Below, piece by piece: positions 24,975 through 33,449 of a DNA stretch of 64,000 nt. Source of the DNA: Aequorivita sp. UBA3180 (GTDB lineage Bacteria > Bacteroidota > Bacteroidia > Flavobacteriales > Flavobacteriaceae); contig DEXQ01000018.1 of assembly GCA_002364215.1 (NCBI GenBank), forward strand, positions 187,243 to 251,242, given 5' to 3'. The translations under genes were made by a program, and so were the position numbers. The notes beneath the pieces were generated by a model that made no database searches, had not been told where the DNA came from, and saw nothing but the letters and a program-made list of their open reading frames with translations. How positions within the stretch are numbered: position 1 is the stretch's first letter; every line of letters starts with the position of its first letter.

Positions 24975-25589
24975 TTACTTTTTTATGGAATTGATTATAA
25001 ACTCAGAAACAGAGACTTTTCGTTCTTCCATCATTTTTTTGAAAGCCTTGTCGTCAATCTTCAAAAACCCTTTTATTAAGGGTGTTGCCACAAAAGGAAA
25101 AATATTCAGCGAAATAATATTTACAAAAAGTTGCTCCCCATCTATGGGTTTCAGAATGCCCTTTTCCACTTCTTCGTTCACTTGATTTTTAAATTTTTCC
25201 AGTGTTGGAAAAGCTGCGTTTTGTTGGATTTTCTCAAAAAACTTAGGATTCCGATTCAATTCCTGAATTATGAAATTGGGCAGATAGGGATGCTTTGATA
25301 TAAAAGTGATGTAATTGTGTGTGAAGTTTTTCACTTTGTCCTCAATGGAGGAATCATCGTTCAGAATTTTATTGAGCTGTGGTGCTAAAAGAGAAAAGGC
25401 ATTGCTGAAAACCGCTTCAAAAAGCAATTGTTTGCTTCGGTAGTAATAATGCAGCATCGCTTTGTTAATGCCCGCCTCGTCTGCAATTTCCTGCATACGC
25501 GCGCCATCCATTCCTTTCTTTTGGAATACGCTTTCGGCAGCGTTCAGTATTTGCCCCTCCGTATCCTGATTTTTATTTGTCTTTGCCAT
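24975..25589 (-). CDS. TetR-family regulator of the export operon
   Basis: A 204-residue TetR-type repressor: the N-terminal HTH (about 10-55; AAESVFQKKGMDGARMQEIADEAGINKAMLHYYYRSKQLLF) is followed by a helical ligand domain. It is the first gene of the TolC-HlyD-ABC operon, like CecR upstream of ybhGFSR in E. coli. A 16-bp palindrome lies 17 bp before its start and is probably its operator. Confidence 0.88.
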   Translation of the reverse strand: MAKTNKNQDTEGQILNAAESVFQKKGMDGARMQEIADEAGINKAMLHYYYRSKQLLFEAVFSNAFSLLAPQLNKILNDDSSIEDKVKNFTHNYITFISKHPYLPNFIIQELNRNPKFFEKIQQNAAFPTLEKFKNQVNEEVEKGILKPIDGEQLFVNIISLNIFPFVATPLIKGFLKIDDKAFKKMMEERKVSVSEFIINSIKK

Positions 25590-25605
25590 TTTTTAACTTT
25601 ATGGT

Positions 25606-25621
25606 TTAACCATTTGGTTAA
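25606..25621 (-). promoter_or_regulatory. TetR operator palindrome
   Basis: TTAACCATTTGGTTAA is a perfect 16-bp palindrome, 17 bp upstream of the TetR start. Its location suits autorepression of the export operon. Confidence 0.65.
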
Positions 25622-25690
25622 CAAAGATAGATAATTTACTTTTACTAAAACTAATTTTAGAAATAAGTTTAAAAGTTTTTTGTGGATAAT

Positions 25691-25733
25691 TGATTTATAT
25701 CATTCCTACAAGTGAAGAAATACCTTAAGTTTA
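25691..25733 (+). promoter_or_regulatory. FNR/CRP-like site before the 25825 lipoprotein gene
   Basis: TGATTTATATCA at 25691-25702 with TAAGTTTA at 25726-25733 at the standard 36.5-bp spacing. The gene starts 92 bp downstream, so the leader would be long. A second box (TATATTTA near 25778) could also drive it. Confidence 0.6.
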
Positions 25734-25824
25734 TTGCCTCTTTTGTAATTACTTAATAATTAGAAAAAGAGAAGCGTATATTTACATATCCTTCTGAAGA
25801 ATTAACTTTTTAAAAAATAATAGT

Positions 25825-26457
25825 ATGCAAAAATTATTGGTCATAACAATTTTTGTCACGTTACTTTCCGGGTGTTCCAGCAGCCGTTTGGTTGATGAAT
25901 ACATAAATACAGAAGCGCCAAATTTTCAGGCCAATAAAGTTTTGGTGGTTGGGTTAACACCAGACGCAGTTTTGCAGCGCCAATTTGAATATAGTCTTTC
26001 GCAAGCTTTGGAAGCCGAAGGGGTGATTACCGTAAAAAGTGTTGAATATTTTGAAAGTACCTTCTCAGAAAACAATCAAACGGAAGAAAATTTAAAAAGC
26101 ATAGAAAATGAACTTTTAAATGCAGGTTTTGATGCGGTGCTTTTTTCAAAAGTTACGGGGCAGGAAAGCAAGGTAACCATTGGGCAATCTTATAGAAATC
26201 TTGCAAAATCCTTTGAGTCATTCAGTGATTATTATAATGAAAATAGGCCTGTGTATGGCAATGAGCAGATTGAAGACTACCCAGTTTATAATACCGAAAC
26301 CTCTTTGTATTGTCTCTGCCCCGGCAAGGAGCGTGATTTAATCTGGCGAGGAAAGATAGACATTGTCAATCCGCCGGGAGCTGCATCCACCATTCGTGAT
26401 TATGTAAAAACAATTGTGCAAACGCTTAAAAGGAATAATCTTCTAATTTTATTGTGA
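25825..26457 (+). CDS. Lipoprotein, DUF4136-like, hypothetical
   Basis: A 210-residue predicted lipoprotein (QKLLVITIFVTLLSGCSSS, lipobox Cys17). The mature part has a strand-helix-strand pattern (KVLVVGLTPDAVLQRQFEYSLSQALEAEGV) followed by NAGFDAVLFSKVTGQE, which resembles the fold of TolB-N or DUF4136 outer-membrane lipoproteins. Function unknown. It is convergent with the next Usp gene, whose stop is 7 bp away. Confidence 0.6.
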   Translation: MQKLLVITIFVTLLSGCSSSRLVDEYINTEAPNFQANKVLVVGLTPDAVLQRQFEYSLSQALEAEGVITVKSVEYFESTFSENNQTEENLKSIENELLNAGFDAVLFSKVTGQESKVTIGQSYRNLAKSFESFSDYYNENRPVYGNEQIEDYPVYNTETSLYCLCPGKERDLIWRGKIDIVNPPGAASTIRDYVKTIVQTLKRNNLLILL

Positions 26458-26463
26458 AATAAT

Positions 26464-27291
26464 TCACTTGTGAAGTACCAAAAGTGGTACAAGTGAACCA
26501 TAATTTATTTTTGAGGTTTCTGAACCAAAGATAAAACGATCAAAAAAACTTTTGCGCTCCACAATCATGGCGTGAAGTTGAACGGGAATTAACTGCTCAA
26601 AAGCATTAATGGCCATTGAGGCAGGTATATTTTTAATTGAAAAACGTTCAAATCCTATTTCTTTGAAAACCTCTTCAGTATGGTTTCTTTGTGAGGATAG
26701 CTCTATACTTTCTTCCTCTATTTCAAGAATTTTTAATGAGGCGTTGTGTTTGTTTACTATTTCCGAAATGATTTTGAGCGATTTGTTTGCTACATCATAT
26801 TGATAATTTAGCGATAGCAAAACCGATTTAATTTTTTCAAAAGCAAAACCTTCGGGAATCACAATAACGGGACAATCAACGTTTCGTATAATTTTCAAGG
26901 TGTTACTTCCAAAAATAACTTCTGCAGCACCTGTTGCACCGTTGGACCCCATTATTATTAATTCAATATTGTTTAGCGCTACAGCTTGGTTTACAGCATC
27001 AACAATATTGTCAAAATCTACTTTTGGAACAAAGGTGAAATCTTCTCCCTCAGAAATTGATTTACAAAATTGGACCATTTTTTCAAGCTCCTTTTTATTG
27101 TCATTCAAAATGCCTTCATAGACCGATGTGCCGGGAGCGCCGTAAAGTACATCGGCAGTTATATAGCCAGAAGGTTTTTGCGAATTGAGAATGTGAAATG
27201 TACATTTTTCACCTTCAAAAAACTTCAGGGCATACTTAATTGCATTCTTGGAGTTTTTTGAAAAATCTGTGGGCAAGAGTATGTTATTCAT
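26464..27291 (-). CDS. Universal stress protein, tandem UspA domains
   Basis: A 275-residue Usp protein (NNILLPTDFSKNSKNAIKYALKF). The loop GSNG, nine residues, GS is present (about 114-128). The C-terminal domain is divergent. A promoter with a one-mismatch FNR-like palindrome lies upstream at the standard spacing, divergent from the nos operon promoter about 100 bp away. Confidence 0.85.
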   Translation of the reverse strand: MNNILLPTDFSKNSKNAIKYALKFFEGEKCTFHILNSQKPSGYITADVLYGAPGTSVYEGILNDNKKELEKMVQFCKSISEGEDFTFVPKVDFDNIVDAVNQAVALNNIELIIMGSNGATGAAEVIFGSNTLKIIRNVDCPVIVIPEGFAFEKIKSVLLSLNYQYDVANKSLKIISEIVNKHNASLKILEIEEESIELSSQRNHTEEVFKEIGFERFSIKNIPASMAINAFEQLIPVQLHAMIVERKSFFDRFIFGSETSKINYGSLVPLLVLHK

Positions 27292-27308
27292 CTTTTTTTG
27301 AATTTCTT

Positions 27309-27351
27309 CAAAATTAATTTTTAGACGTGATATCTAAAATGATTTTCCTCA
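27309..27351 (-). promoter_or_regulatory. FNR/CRP-like site and -7 box for the minus-strand usp
   Basis: On the minus strand, TGAGGAAAATCA (27351-27340) has one deviation from TGAY-N4-RTCA. TAATTTTG (27316-27309) lies at exactly the shared 36.5-bp spacing, which supports it as a real site. Confidence 0.6.
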
Positions 27352-27448
27352 TACTTTAAGCGGTAAAGTACATAGATATTTGTACTTGGAAGGGGGTTTT
27401 TAAGTAGCCTATTTCGAAGTAAAAAAAGAGATTAAATTATCTCGTATA

Positions 27449-27491
27449 TGACAAAAATCATATTATATCTATTCCTTGAGTACTAATTTTG
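27449..27491 (+). promoter_or_regulatory. FNR/CRP-like site and -7 box for the nos operon
   Basis: TGACAAAAATCA at 27449-27460 and TAATTTTG at 27484-27491, with the standard spacing. Transcription from about 27498 would leave the cytochrome start at 27516. Confidence 0.78.
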
Positions 27492-27515
27492 TCACGTAAA
27501 TTAATCTTAACAACT

Positions 27516-28028
27516 ATGAAAATTATAATGAAATCACTAGCCGCATTAGCAATTGTAACCTTGATAAGCTGTGGCGGAAAAGAAGAAAAGAAAAGTAACG
27601 ATATTCAGATTGGCCAAAAGCCAGCTGCAACCGAAGCATCTGCTGACAGTACCACAAGCGCAGCCTCTGATGTGAAACCTTCAGAAACAGTTGATCTTAC
27701 CAATAAGGGTATTGGGCCGATTAAAAATGTTGAGCTTGCAGCCGAAATTGACCAGGCAATGGCTGCCAAAGGAATGGAAGTTTATAAAACTAAATGTATG
27801 GCTTGCCATAAACCAGACAAGAAGTTTATTGGTCCTGCCCCAACAGGAATTTTGGAAAGACGTACTCCGGAGTGGATTATGAACATGATCTTGAATCCTG
27901 AAGAAATGACCAAAAATGACCCGCTAGCGAAAGCGCTTTTGATTGAGTTCAACGGATCGCCTATGGCAAACCAGAACTTGACAGAGGAAGAGGCAAGACA
28001 AGTATTGGAATATTTTAGAACACTTTAA
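27516..28028 (+). CDS. c-type cytochrome of the nos cluster
   Basis: A 170-residue predicted lipoprotein cytochrome: a signal peptide (MKIIMKSLAALAIVTLISCGG) with a lipobox Cys, a Glu/Ser/Lys-rich linker, then a monohaem domain with C-M-A-C-H at about residues 93-97 and a later Met in NGSPMANQN as likely axial ligand. It probably donates electrons to NosZ in the periplasm. I place the start at 27516 because the -7 box ends at 27491; an earlier in-frame start would lie before the transcript. A hairpin separates it from the fasciclin gene. Confidence 0.85.
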   Translation: MKIIMKSLAALAIVTLISCGGKEEKKSNDIQIGQKPAATEASADSTTSAASDVKPSETVDLTNKGIGPIKNVELAAEIDQAMAAKGMEVYKTKCMACHKPDKKFIGPAPTGILERRTPEWIMNMILNPEEMTKNDPLAKALLIEFNGSPMANQNLTEEEARQVLEYFRTL

Positions 28029-28049
28029 TATATACTTAAGCAACCAACC

Positions 28050-28080
28050 CCCTTGCAGGATTGTGATGGTCCTGCAAGGG
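28050..28080 (+). terminator. Hairpin between cytochrome and fasciclin genes
   Basis: Arms CCCTTGCAGGA and TCCTGCAAGGG pair perfectly over 11 bp around a 9-nt loop. The following sequence is only a weak A/T tract, so it may act as an attenuator or mRNA-processing hairpin that sets the cytochrome:NosZ ratio. Confidence 0.6.
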
Positions 28081-28098
28081 TTAAAAACCACAATCAAG

Positions 28099-28677
28099 AT
28101 GAAAACAGCAATTAAACTACTATTTGTTTCGGCTGCACTGCTCGTGTTTTCGGCCTGCAAAAACGAAACTAAAACCGAAGGAGATGGAACTGTTGTAGAT
28201 AATTCAGCAACTACAAGTGTAAGTTCCGAAAGACAAGGTCAAGCCTTTATTGAAGGGGACGAATCTACTCCAAACATTCTTCAAGTTGCAATTGGCTCTC
28301 CAGACCACACTACACTTGTGGCGGCGGTTCAAGCAGCCAATCTTGAAAATGCATTGGTAAACGCAGGTCCCTTGATGGTGTTTGCGCCTACAAATGCAGC
28401 TTTTGAAGCGCTACCTGCCGGAACTGTTGAAAATTTGCTAAAGCCTGAAAATAAAGATCAGCTTGCAAGCATTTTGAAAAATCACGTTACTCCGGGTAAT
28501 TACTCCAAAGACTTTTTGAAAAAGTTTAAAAAATTGGGACAAGCCGGTGGTCAAGACGTAACCGTCGAAGTAAATGGAGATGATGTTTATGTTGGTGGTG
28601 CAAAGATCATTGCAAGCGTGGAGGCCGGAAACGGGATTATACACGTAGTGGATAAAGTAATACTTCCTGCAAACTAA
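28099..28677 (+). CDS. Fasciclin-domain lipoprotein in the nos cluster
   Basis: A 192-residue predicted lipoprotein (KTAIKLLFVSAALLVFSACKNE). The C-terminal part (about 55-190) is a fasciclin domain: DHTTLVAAVQAANLENALVNAGPLMVFAPTNAAFEALPAGTVENLL and NGIIHVVDKVILP. Fasciclin domains mediate adhesion or protein-protein contact. No known denitrification role exists for them to my knowledge. The start at 28099 gives a clean signal peptide. nosZ follows 34 bp later. Confidence 0.85.
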   Translation: MKTAIKLLFVSAALLVFSACKNETKTEGDGTVVDNSATTSVSSERQGQAFIEGDESTPNILQVAIGSPDHTTLVAAVQAANLENALVNAGPLMVFAPTNAAFEALPAGTVENLLKPENKDQLASILKNHVTPGNYSKDFLKKFKKLGQAGGQDVTVEVNGDDVYVGGAKIIASVEAGNGIIHVVDKVILPAN

Positions 28678-28711
28678 ACAATTGAAAAACTTAAATTAAA
28701 ACAATAGAACA

Positions 28712-30679
28712 ATGAAAAAAACAATTAATATTTTAGTTTCCCTTGTTATGGTTGCCGGATTGGTAAGCTGTAATAATGGTGATAACAAAAAACAAAGTAA
28801 GGGGCAGGGTGGTTTGGCCACCAACGCCGCTGAAAAAGTTTACGTAGCACCCGGCGAACACGATGATTATTACGCATTCTTCTCTGGAGGGTATAGTGGT
28901 AACCTTACCGTTTACGGGCTTCCATCTGGACGTATGTTCAAGGAAATTCCGGTATTTTCGCAATTCCCTACCAGTGGTTATGGCTATTCAGAAGAAACCT
29001 TGCCTATGTTCAACACCTCATTTGGTTTTGTGCCTTGGGACGATTCCCACCACCCTGATATTTCACAAACAAACGGGAAATTGGACGGACGATGGATTTT
29101 TATAAATGGAAATAATACGCCCCGTATTGCCCGAATCGATTTGGAAACTTTTGAAACTGTAGAAATTATCGAGCTGCCAAATAGTGCAGGAAACCACAGT
29201 TCTTCCTTCATTACCGAAAATACCGAATACGTTGTAGCTGGAACTCGTTTCTCTGTACCAGTGCCACAACGTGATATGCCGATAAAAGATTACAAAGGTA
29301 ACTTTAAAGGCGCACTTTCATTCGTGAGTGTAGATCAGGAAACTGGTCGTATGGGCATTAAATTTCAATTGATGATGCCAGGTTTTAACTATGACCTTTC
29401 ACACCCTGGACGTGACAAATCTCACGGATGGTTTTTCTTTACTACCTATAATACTGAGGAAGCAAATACATTGATGGAGGTAAATTCATCACAAAATGAC
29501 AAGGATTTCATTGCGGCTGTAAACTGGAAAGTAATTGAAGAATATGTAAATAACGGAGGCGGAACAAAAATGCCGGCTAACTATGCGCATAACGTATATG
29601 ATCATAATACGCATATGGCCACATCAACTATGGAAAAAGAGGTGCTAACTGTAGATCCTACCAAAGTTCCCGGCGCAGTTTTCTTTCTTCCTACACCAAA
29701 GTCTCCACACGGTTGTGACGTAGATCCAACTGGAGAATACATAATAGGTAACGGTAAACTTTCTGCTGACCTTACAGTACACTCTTTCACTAAAATGATT
29801 GATGCTATTGAAAATAAAAAGTTTGATGGCGAAGCTTATGGAATTCCTATCTTAAAATTTGAGGATGTATTGGCAGGTACTGTAAAACAACCAGGATTAG
29901 GCCCATTACACACTGAGTTTGATGGCAAAGGAAATGCTTATACCACCTTCTTTATTTCTTCTGAAGTAGTAAAATGGAAACTAGGAACTTGGGAAGTTTT
30001 GGACCGCCAACCAGTATTTTATTCTGTGGGTCACGGCATGATTCCTGGTGGAAACTCACGTGAGCCTTTCGGTAAATATTTTGTTGCAATGAACAAGATT
30101 ACAAAAGACCGTTACTTGCCAACAGGACCAGAACTGGAACACTCTGCACAGTTGTTTGATATTTCCGGAGACAAGATGGAATTGCTGTTAGATTTCCCAA
30201 CCCATGGGGAACCACATTATGCTGCTGGTATTGCTGCAGATATATTGAAGAAAAATGCTAAGCAATTTTACAAATTGTCAGAAAATACAAACCCTTATGC
30301 CACACTTTCTGAAGCAGATGCACGTGTAGAGCGCAAAGGCAACGAAGTTCATATTTATATGACTACCATACGAAGTCACTTTACTCCAGATAATATTGAG
30401 GGTGTAAAAGTGGGTGACAAGGTATTCTTCCATATTACAAACCACGAACAGGATTTTGATGTACCACACGGATTTGCAATGATAGGCGCAAATAACGCTG
30501 AATTATTGATAATGCCTGGACAAACCAAAACCTTGGTTTGGGAACCAAAACAAGTGGGAGTATGGCCATTCTATTGTACAGATTTCTGTTCTGCACTTCA
30601 CCAGGAAATGCAAGGTTACGTTCGCGTGAGCCCAGCAAATTCCAATATGGAGCTTAGTTGGTCCTTGGGTGAAGATTAA
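28712..30679 (+). CDS. nosZ: Nitrous-oxide reductase NosZ, clade II
   Basis: A 655-residue enzyme that reduces N2O to N2 in the periplasm. It has a Sec-type lipoprotein-like signal (KKTINILVSLVMVAGLVSCNN) and no twin-arginine motif, which marks clade II. The seven-bladed propeller supplies CuZ histidines (for example HPGRDKSHGW, NYAHNVYDHNTH, SPHGCDVDP, THGEPHYA). The cupredoxin domain has the CuA set C622-x3-C626-x3-H630-x2-M633 near FYCTDFCSALHQEMQ. It is expressed with the cytochrome and fasciclin genes upstream; a terminator follows. Confidence 0.95.
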   Translation: MKKTINILVSLVMVAGLVSCNNGDNKKQSKGQGGLATNAAEKVYVAPGEHDDYYAFFSGGYSGNLTVYGLPSGRMFKEIPVFSQFPTSGYGYSEETLPMFNTSFGFVPWDDSHHPDISQTNGKLDGRWIFINGNNTPRIARIDLETFETVEIIELPNSAGNHSSSFITENTEYVVAGTRFSVPVPQRDMPIKDYKGNFKGALSFVSVDQETGRMGIKFQLMMPGFNYDLSHPGRDKSHGWFFFTTYNTEEANTLMEVNSSQNDKDFIAAVNWKVIEEYVNNGGGTKMPANYAHNVYDHNTHMATSTMEKEVLTVDPTKVPGAVFFLPTPKSPHGCDVDPTGEYIIGNGKLSADLTVHSFTKMIDAIENKKFDGEAYGIPILKFEDVLAGTVKQPGLGPLHTEFDGKGNAYTTFFISSEVVKWKLGTWEVLDRQPVFYSVGHGMIPGGNSREPFGKYFVAMNKITKDRYLPTGPELEHSAQLFDISGDKMELLLDFPTHGEPHYAAGIAADILKKNAKQFYKLSENTNPYATLSEADARVERKGNEVHIYMTTIRSHFTPDNIEGVKVGDKVFFHITNHEQDFDVPHGFAMIGANNAELLIMPGQTKTLVWEPKQVGVWPFYCTDFCSALHQEMQGYVRVSPANSNMELSWSLGED

Positions 30680-30736
30680 TTAAGAAGTTTTTAGTTGTGG
30701 AAATACTAGATTAGTGATTGATGGTATTTTCAAAGG

Positions 30737-30775
30737 AAAGACGGGGGTTCGTTGATTTTCCCCCGTCTTTTAAAA
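30737..30775 (+). terminator. Terminator or attenuator after nosZ
   Basis: AAAGACGGGGG pairs with CCCCCGTCTTT (11 bp, 12-nt loop), followed by TTTAAAAAAA. It may reduce read-through from nosZ into the assembly genes. Confidence 0.75.
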
Positions 30776-30889
30776 AAATTGTAGAAGTGATTACACTTCA
30801 TACATCTCAAAACCAACCCCACACCATCTGCACGAAGACTTAAACCGAAAACCAACCGCACGGACGTTTAAGAATTAAAATTCAAAAAA

Positions 30890-31507
30890 ATGAAAAAAGC
30901 AGGAATAATAATGATAATTGGATCCTTGCTGCTATTGGGTCTCTTTAAATTCCCGTTGTGGAATATTATGCTGGGTGCGCCCCAGTATCCAGACCCATTG
31001 GGAATGGACATCTATATCCAGGGAATTCAGGGCGTAGAGGAATTTGACATTCAAAATATTGATGGCCTTAACCACTATATTGGAATGAAGACAATTCCAA
31101 AAGTAGAGGATATGTGGGAATTTGAAGTTTTTCCTATCGTAATAGGGATAATGGTTGCGCTGGGAGTAATAATAGGGTTGCTTGGTTTCTTAGGAAAATT
31201 GAGCTACAAATGGTTCTTGGGCTGGTTTTTGGTAATGTCCATACTTGGAATAATGGGTATGTACGACTTTAACTTGTGGTTGATTGATTATGGAACCGAT
31301 CTAGACCCCAAGGCTATCATGAAACTTGAAAATCCGGATGGAACCCCAATGACTTATAAACCACCCTTGTTGGGTTATCAAAAAATGTTGAATTTTGATG
31401 TAGATTCTTGGCCAGGAGCGGGAGCATATATGATTTTTGTAGGGATGATGCTTACCGTAGTAGCTTTCTTTGTTGGAAAGAAAGAATATAATAAAATAGA
31501 AAAATAA
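30890..31507 (+). CDS. nos-cluster membrane protein, hypothetical
   Basis: A 205-residue protein with one N-terminal helix (about 5-24), a periplasmic segment (about 30-82), then three helices (about 84-104, 112-130, 175-196). The periplasmic loop DLDPKAIMKLENPDGTPMTYKPP and the aromatic WNIMLGAPQYPDP segment are distinctive, but I know no function. It lies between nosZ and nosL and is 27 bp before nosL, so a role in NosZ maturation or electron supply is inferred from context. Confidence 0.7.
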   Translation: MKKAGIIMIIGSLLLLGLFKFPLWNIMLGAPQYPDPLGMDIYIQGIQGVEEFDIQNIDGLNHYIGMKTIPKVEDMWEFEVFPIVIGIMVALGVIIGLLGFLGKLSYKWFLGWFLVMSILGIMGMYDFNLWLIDYGTDLDPKAIMKLENPDGTPMTYKPPLLGYQKMLNFDVDSWPGAGAYMIFVGMMLTVVAFFVGKKEYNKIEK

Positions 31508-31533
31508 TCAACTTGTTAAAACAGTACAGCATA

Positions 31534-31968
31534 ATGAAACATTTCATCTTTTTGGGTATAATAACCGCTTTGCTTGTTTCCTGCAACGTGAGCCCGCAAC
31601 ATATAGAATACGGCTCAGACACTTGCCATTATTGCAATATGACTATTGTGGACCGTCAGCATGCATCGCAGGTTGTAAGCACTAAAGGTAAAGCCTTTAA
31701 GTATGATGCCATTGAATGTATGGTTCATTCGTTACAGGATGATATGAAAGATACAGAAATTGCATTGTATTTGGTTGCAGATTTCCATCAGCCAGGACAA
31801 TTGATGGATGCTACAACGGCATCATATCTTATTAGCGATCAAATTTCTAGCCCTATGGGTGCCAACCTTTCAGCTTTTGAAAATGAAAAGGTAGGTTTAA
31901 AGGCACAGGAGAAATTTACCGGAGAATTATATTCTTGGGAAGAAATCCAAAAACACTTAAAGCTATAA
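31534..31968 (+). CDS. nosL: Copper chaperone NosL
   Basis: A 144-residue predicted lipoprotein (KHFIFLGIITALLVSCN) of the NosL family, which delivers Cu(I) to NosZ. The motif DTCHYCNMTIVDRQHASQVV, with paired Cys and Met residues, is the metal-binding signature. The ATG at 31534 gives a normal signal peptide; a TTG seven codons earlier is less likely. A terminator-like hairpin follows. Confidence 0.88.
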   Translation: MKHFIFLGIITALLVSCNVSPQHIEYGSDTCHYCNMTIVDRQHASQVVSTKGKAFKYDAIECMVHSLQDDMKDTEIALYLVADFHQPGQLMDATTASYLISDQISSPMGANLSAFENEKVGLKAQEKFTGELYSWEEIQKHLKL

Positions 31969-31982
31969 TGTTTTTGAAAATT

Positions 31983-32044
31983 AGGGCCTCAGAAAGTTTC
32001 ACTTTTTATTTATAACAAAAGGGAGATTACTGAGGTCTTTCTTA
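31983..32044 (+). terminator. Terminator-like hairpin after nosL
   Basis: AGGGCCTCAG (31983-31992) pairs with CTGAGGTCTT (32030-32039, with G-U pairs) around a 37-nt loop, followed by a T-rich stretch. It suggests nosD has its own start of transcription or is reached by read-through. Confidence 0.5.
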
Positions 32045-32195
32045 TAGATTTTTTTGATAATAACATTCTCAGAAATTGTAAAAAGCACCAAAAAAATTCA
32101 AATTCCTTTTTATCCATTAAATTCAGTATCTTCCATCTTTTTTAATTCAAAGCTGTTTTTTTTATGGCTTTGTATTGTCTAATTTTGCTTCAGTT

Positions 32196-33449
32196 TTGAA
32201 AAAAATACTTCACATATTTACTCTCACTTTTTTGTTTTTTGCCACAGCAACCAGTTTGGCCAAAACCATAACCGTTTGCAATACATGTGATGTAAAAACT
32301 ATTCAGCAAGGCATAAACTTGGCTGCCGATGGCGATACCGTCTTGGTAAAAAAAGGGATTTATAAGGAGGTAAATATTATAGTTGATAAAAGTATTATCC
32401 TACTCGGCGAAAACCTGCCAACCATTGATGGAGAGGACAAAGGTGAAATCATTAAAATTGTAGCTGATAATGTTACGGTGGACGGTTTTAAGATTATAAA
32501 CGTAGGCACCAGCTATACCTCAGATTATGCCGCTATTCGGGTAATCAAAAAGAATGGATATCTCATCCAAAATCTTCAGCTCGAAAAACTTTTCTTCGGA
32601 ATATATTTGGAAAGATCCAATAATGGCAAAGTATTGAACAATACCATTAAGGGTGATGCCGTAAACGAATATAACTCCGGCAACGGTATCCAACTGTGGT
32701 ACTGCAATGACGTTGAGGTACGTGGAAACAATGTCCAGAACGTTCGCGATGGCATTTATCTGGAATTTTCAGACAATATAAAAATAACTCGCAACCTTAG
32801 TAAAAACAACCTGCGTTATGGGCTACACTTTATGTTCAGCAACAATGATATTTATGAGTACAATACTTTTGAGAACAATGGTGCCGGAGTAGCCGTGATG
32901 TTTTCAAAATTTATAGAAATGAACAGCAATATTTTCAAGGAAAACTGGGGCACGGCAGCCTTCGGTCTTCTTTTGAAAGAAATAAACGATGCCACCATTT
33001 CTAACAATATCTTTAAGGAGAATACGGTAGGAATAAATATTGAGGGCAGTAACAGGGTAACCTATAAAAACAATGATTTCATTAGCAACGGTTGGGCCAT
33101 AAAGGTTCGGGGTGCCTGTTATGCCAACGCTTTTACTGAAAATAATTTTCTCTATAATTCCTTCGATATTTCATATAACAGTAATATGAACGATAATGAG
33201 TTTGACAATAACTATTGGAGCAATTACACAGGTTACGACCTTAACCGAAACGGAATTGGCGATGTGCCTTATCGCCCAGTAAAACTCTTTACTTACATTG
33301 TAAACCGCACCCCCGAAACCATTATTTTAATGCGAAGTCTTTTTATAGATATTATTGATTTTTCCGAAAAAGTTTCCCCTGTTTTCACACCAGATAATTT
33401 GGTGGACGAAAACCCAAAAATGAAGCCCATAGACCATGATAGAAGTTAA
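32196..33449 (+). CDS. nosD: NosD, periplasmic beta-helix protein for NosZ assembly
   Basis: A 417-residue parallel beta-helix protein with a Sec signal (KKILHIFTLTFLFFATATSLAK) and carbohydrate-binding/sugar-hydrolase-like repeats (NNTIKG, NNVQNVRDGIYLEF, NNIFKENTVGINIEG, NNYWSNYTGYDLNRNGIGD). NosD is needed for CuZ assembly together with NosF and NosY. No in-frame ATG precedes the signal peptide; the best start is TTG at 32196. A TTG at 32175 is an alternative. It overlaps nosF by 14 bp. Confidence 0.88.
   Translation: MKKILHIFTLTFLFFATATSLAKTITVCNTCDVKTIQQGINLAADGDTVLVKKGIYKEVNIIVDKSIILLGENLPTIDGEDKGEIIKIVADNVTVDGFKIINVGTSYTSDYAAIRVIKKNGYLIQNLQLEKLFFGIYLERSNNGKVLNNTIKGDAVNEYNSGNGIQLWYCNDVEVRGNNVQNVRDGIYLEFSDNIKITRNLSKNNLRYGLHFMFSNNDIYEYNTFENNGAGVAVMFSKFIEMNSNIFKENWGTAAFGLLLKEINDATISNNIFKENTVGINIEGSNRVTYKNNDFISNGWAIKVRGACYANAFTENNFLYNSFDISYNSNMNDNEFDNNYWSNYTGYDLNRNGIGDVPYRPVKLFTYIVNRTPETIILMRSLFIDIIDFSEKVSPVFTPDNLVDENPKMKPIDHDRS

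Noticed and set aside
32164..32175. ATG at 32164 as the nosD start
   Set aside because: It is in a different frame from the NosD protein.
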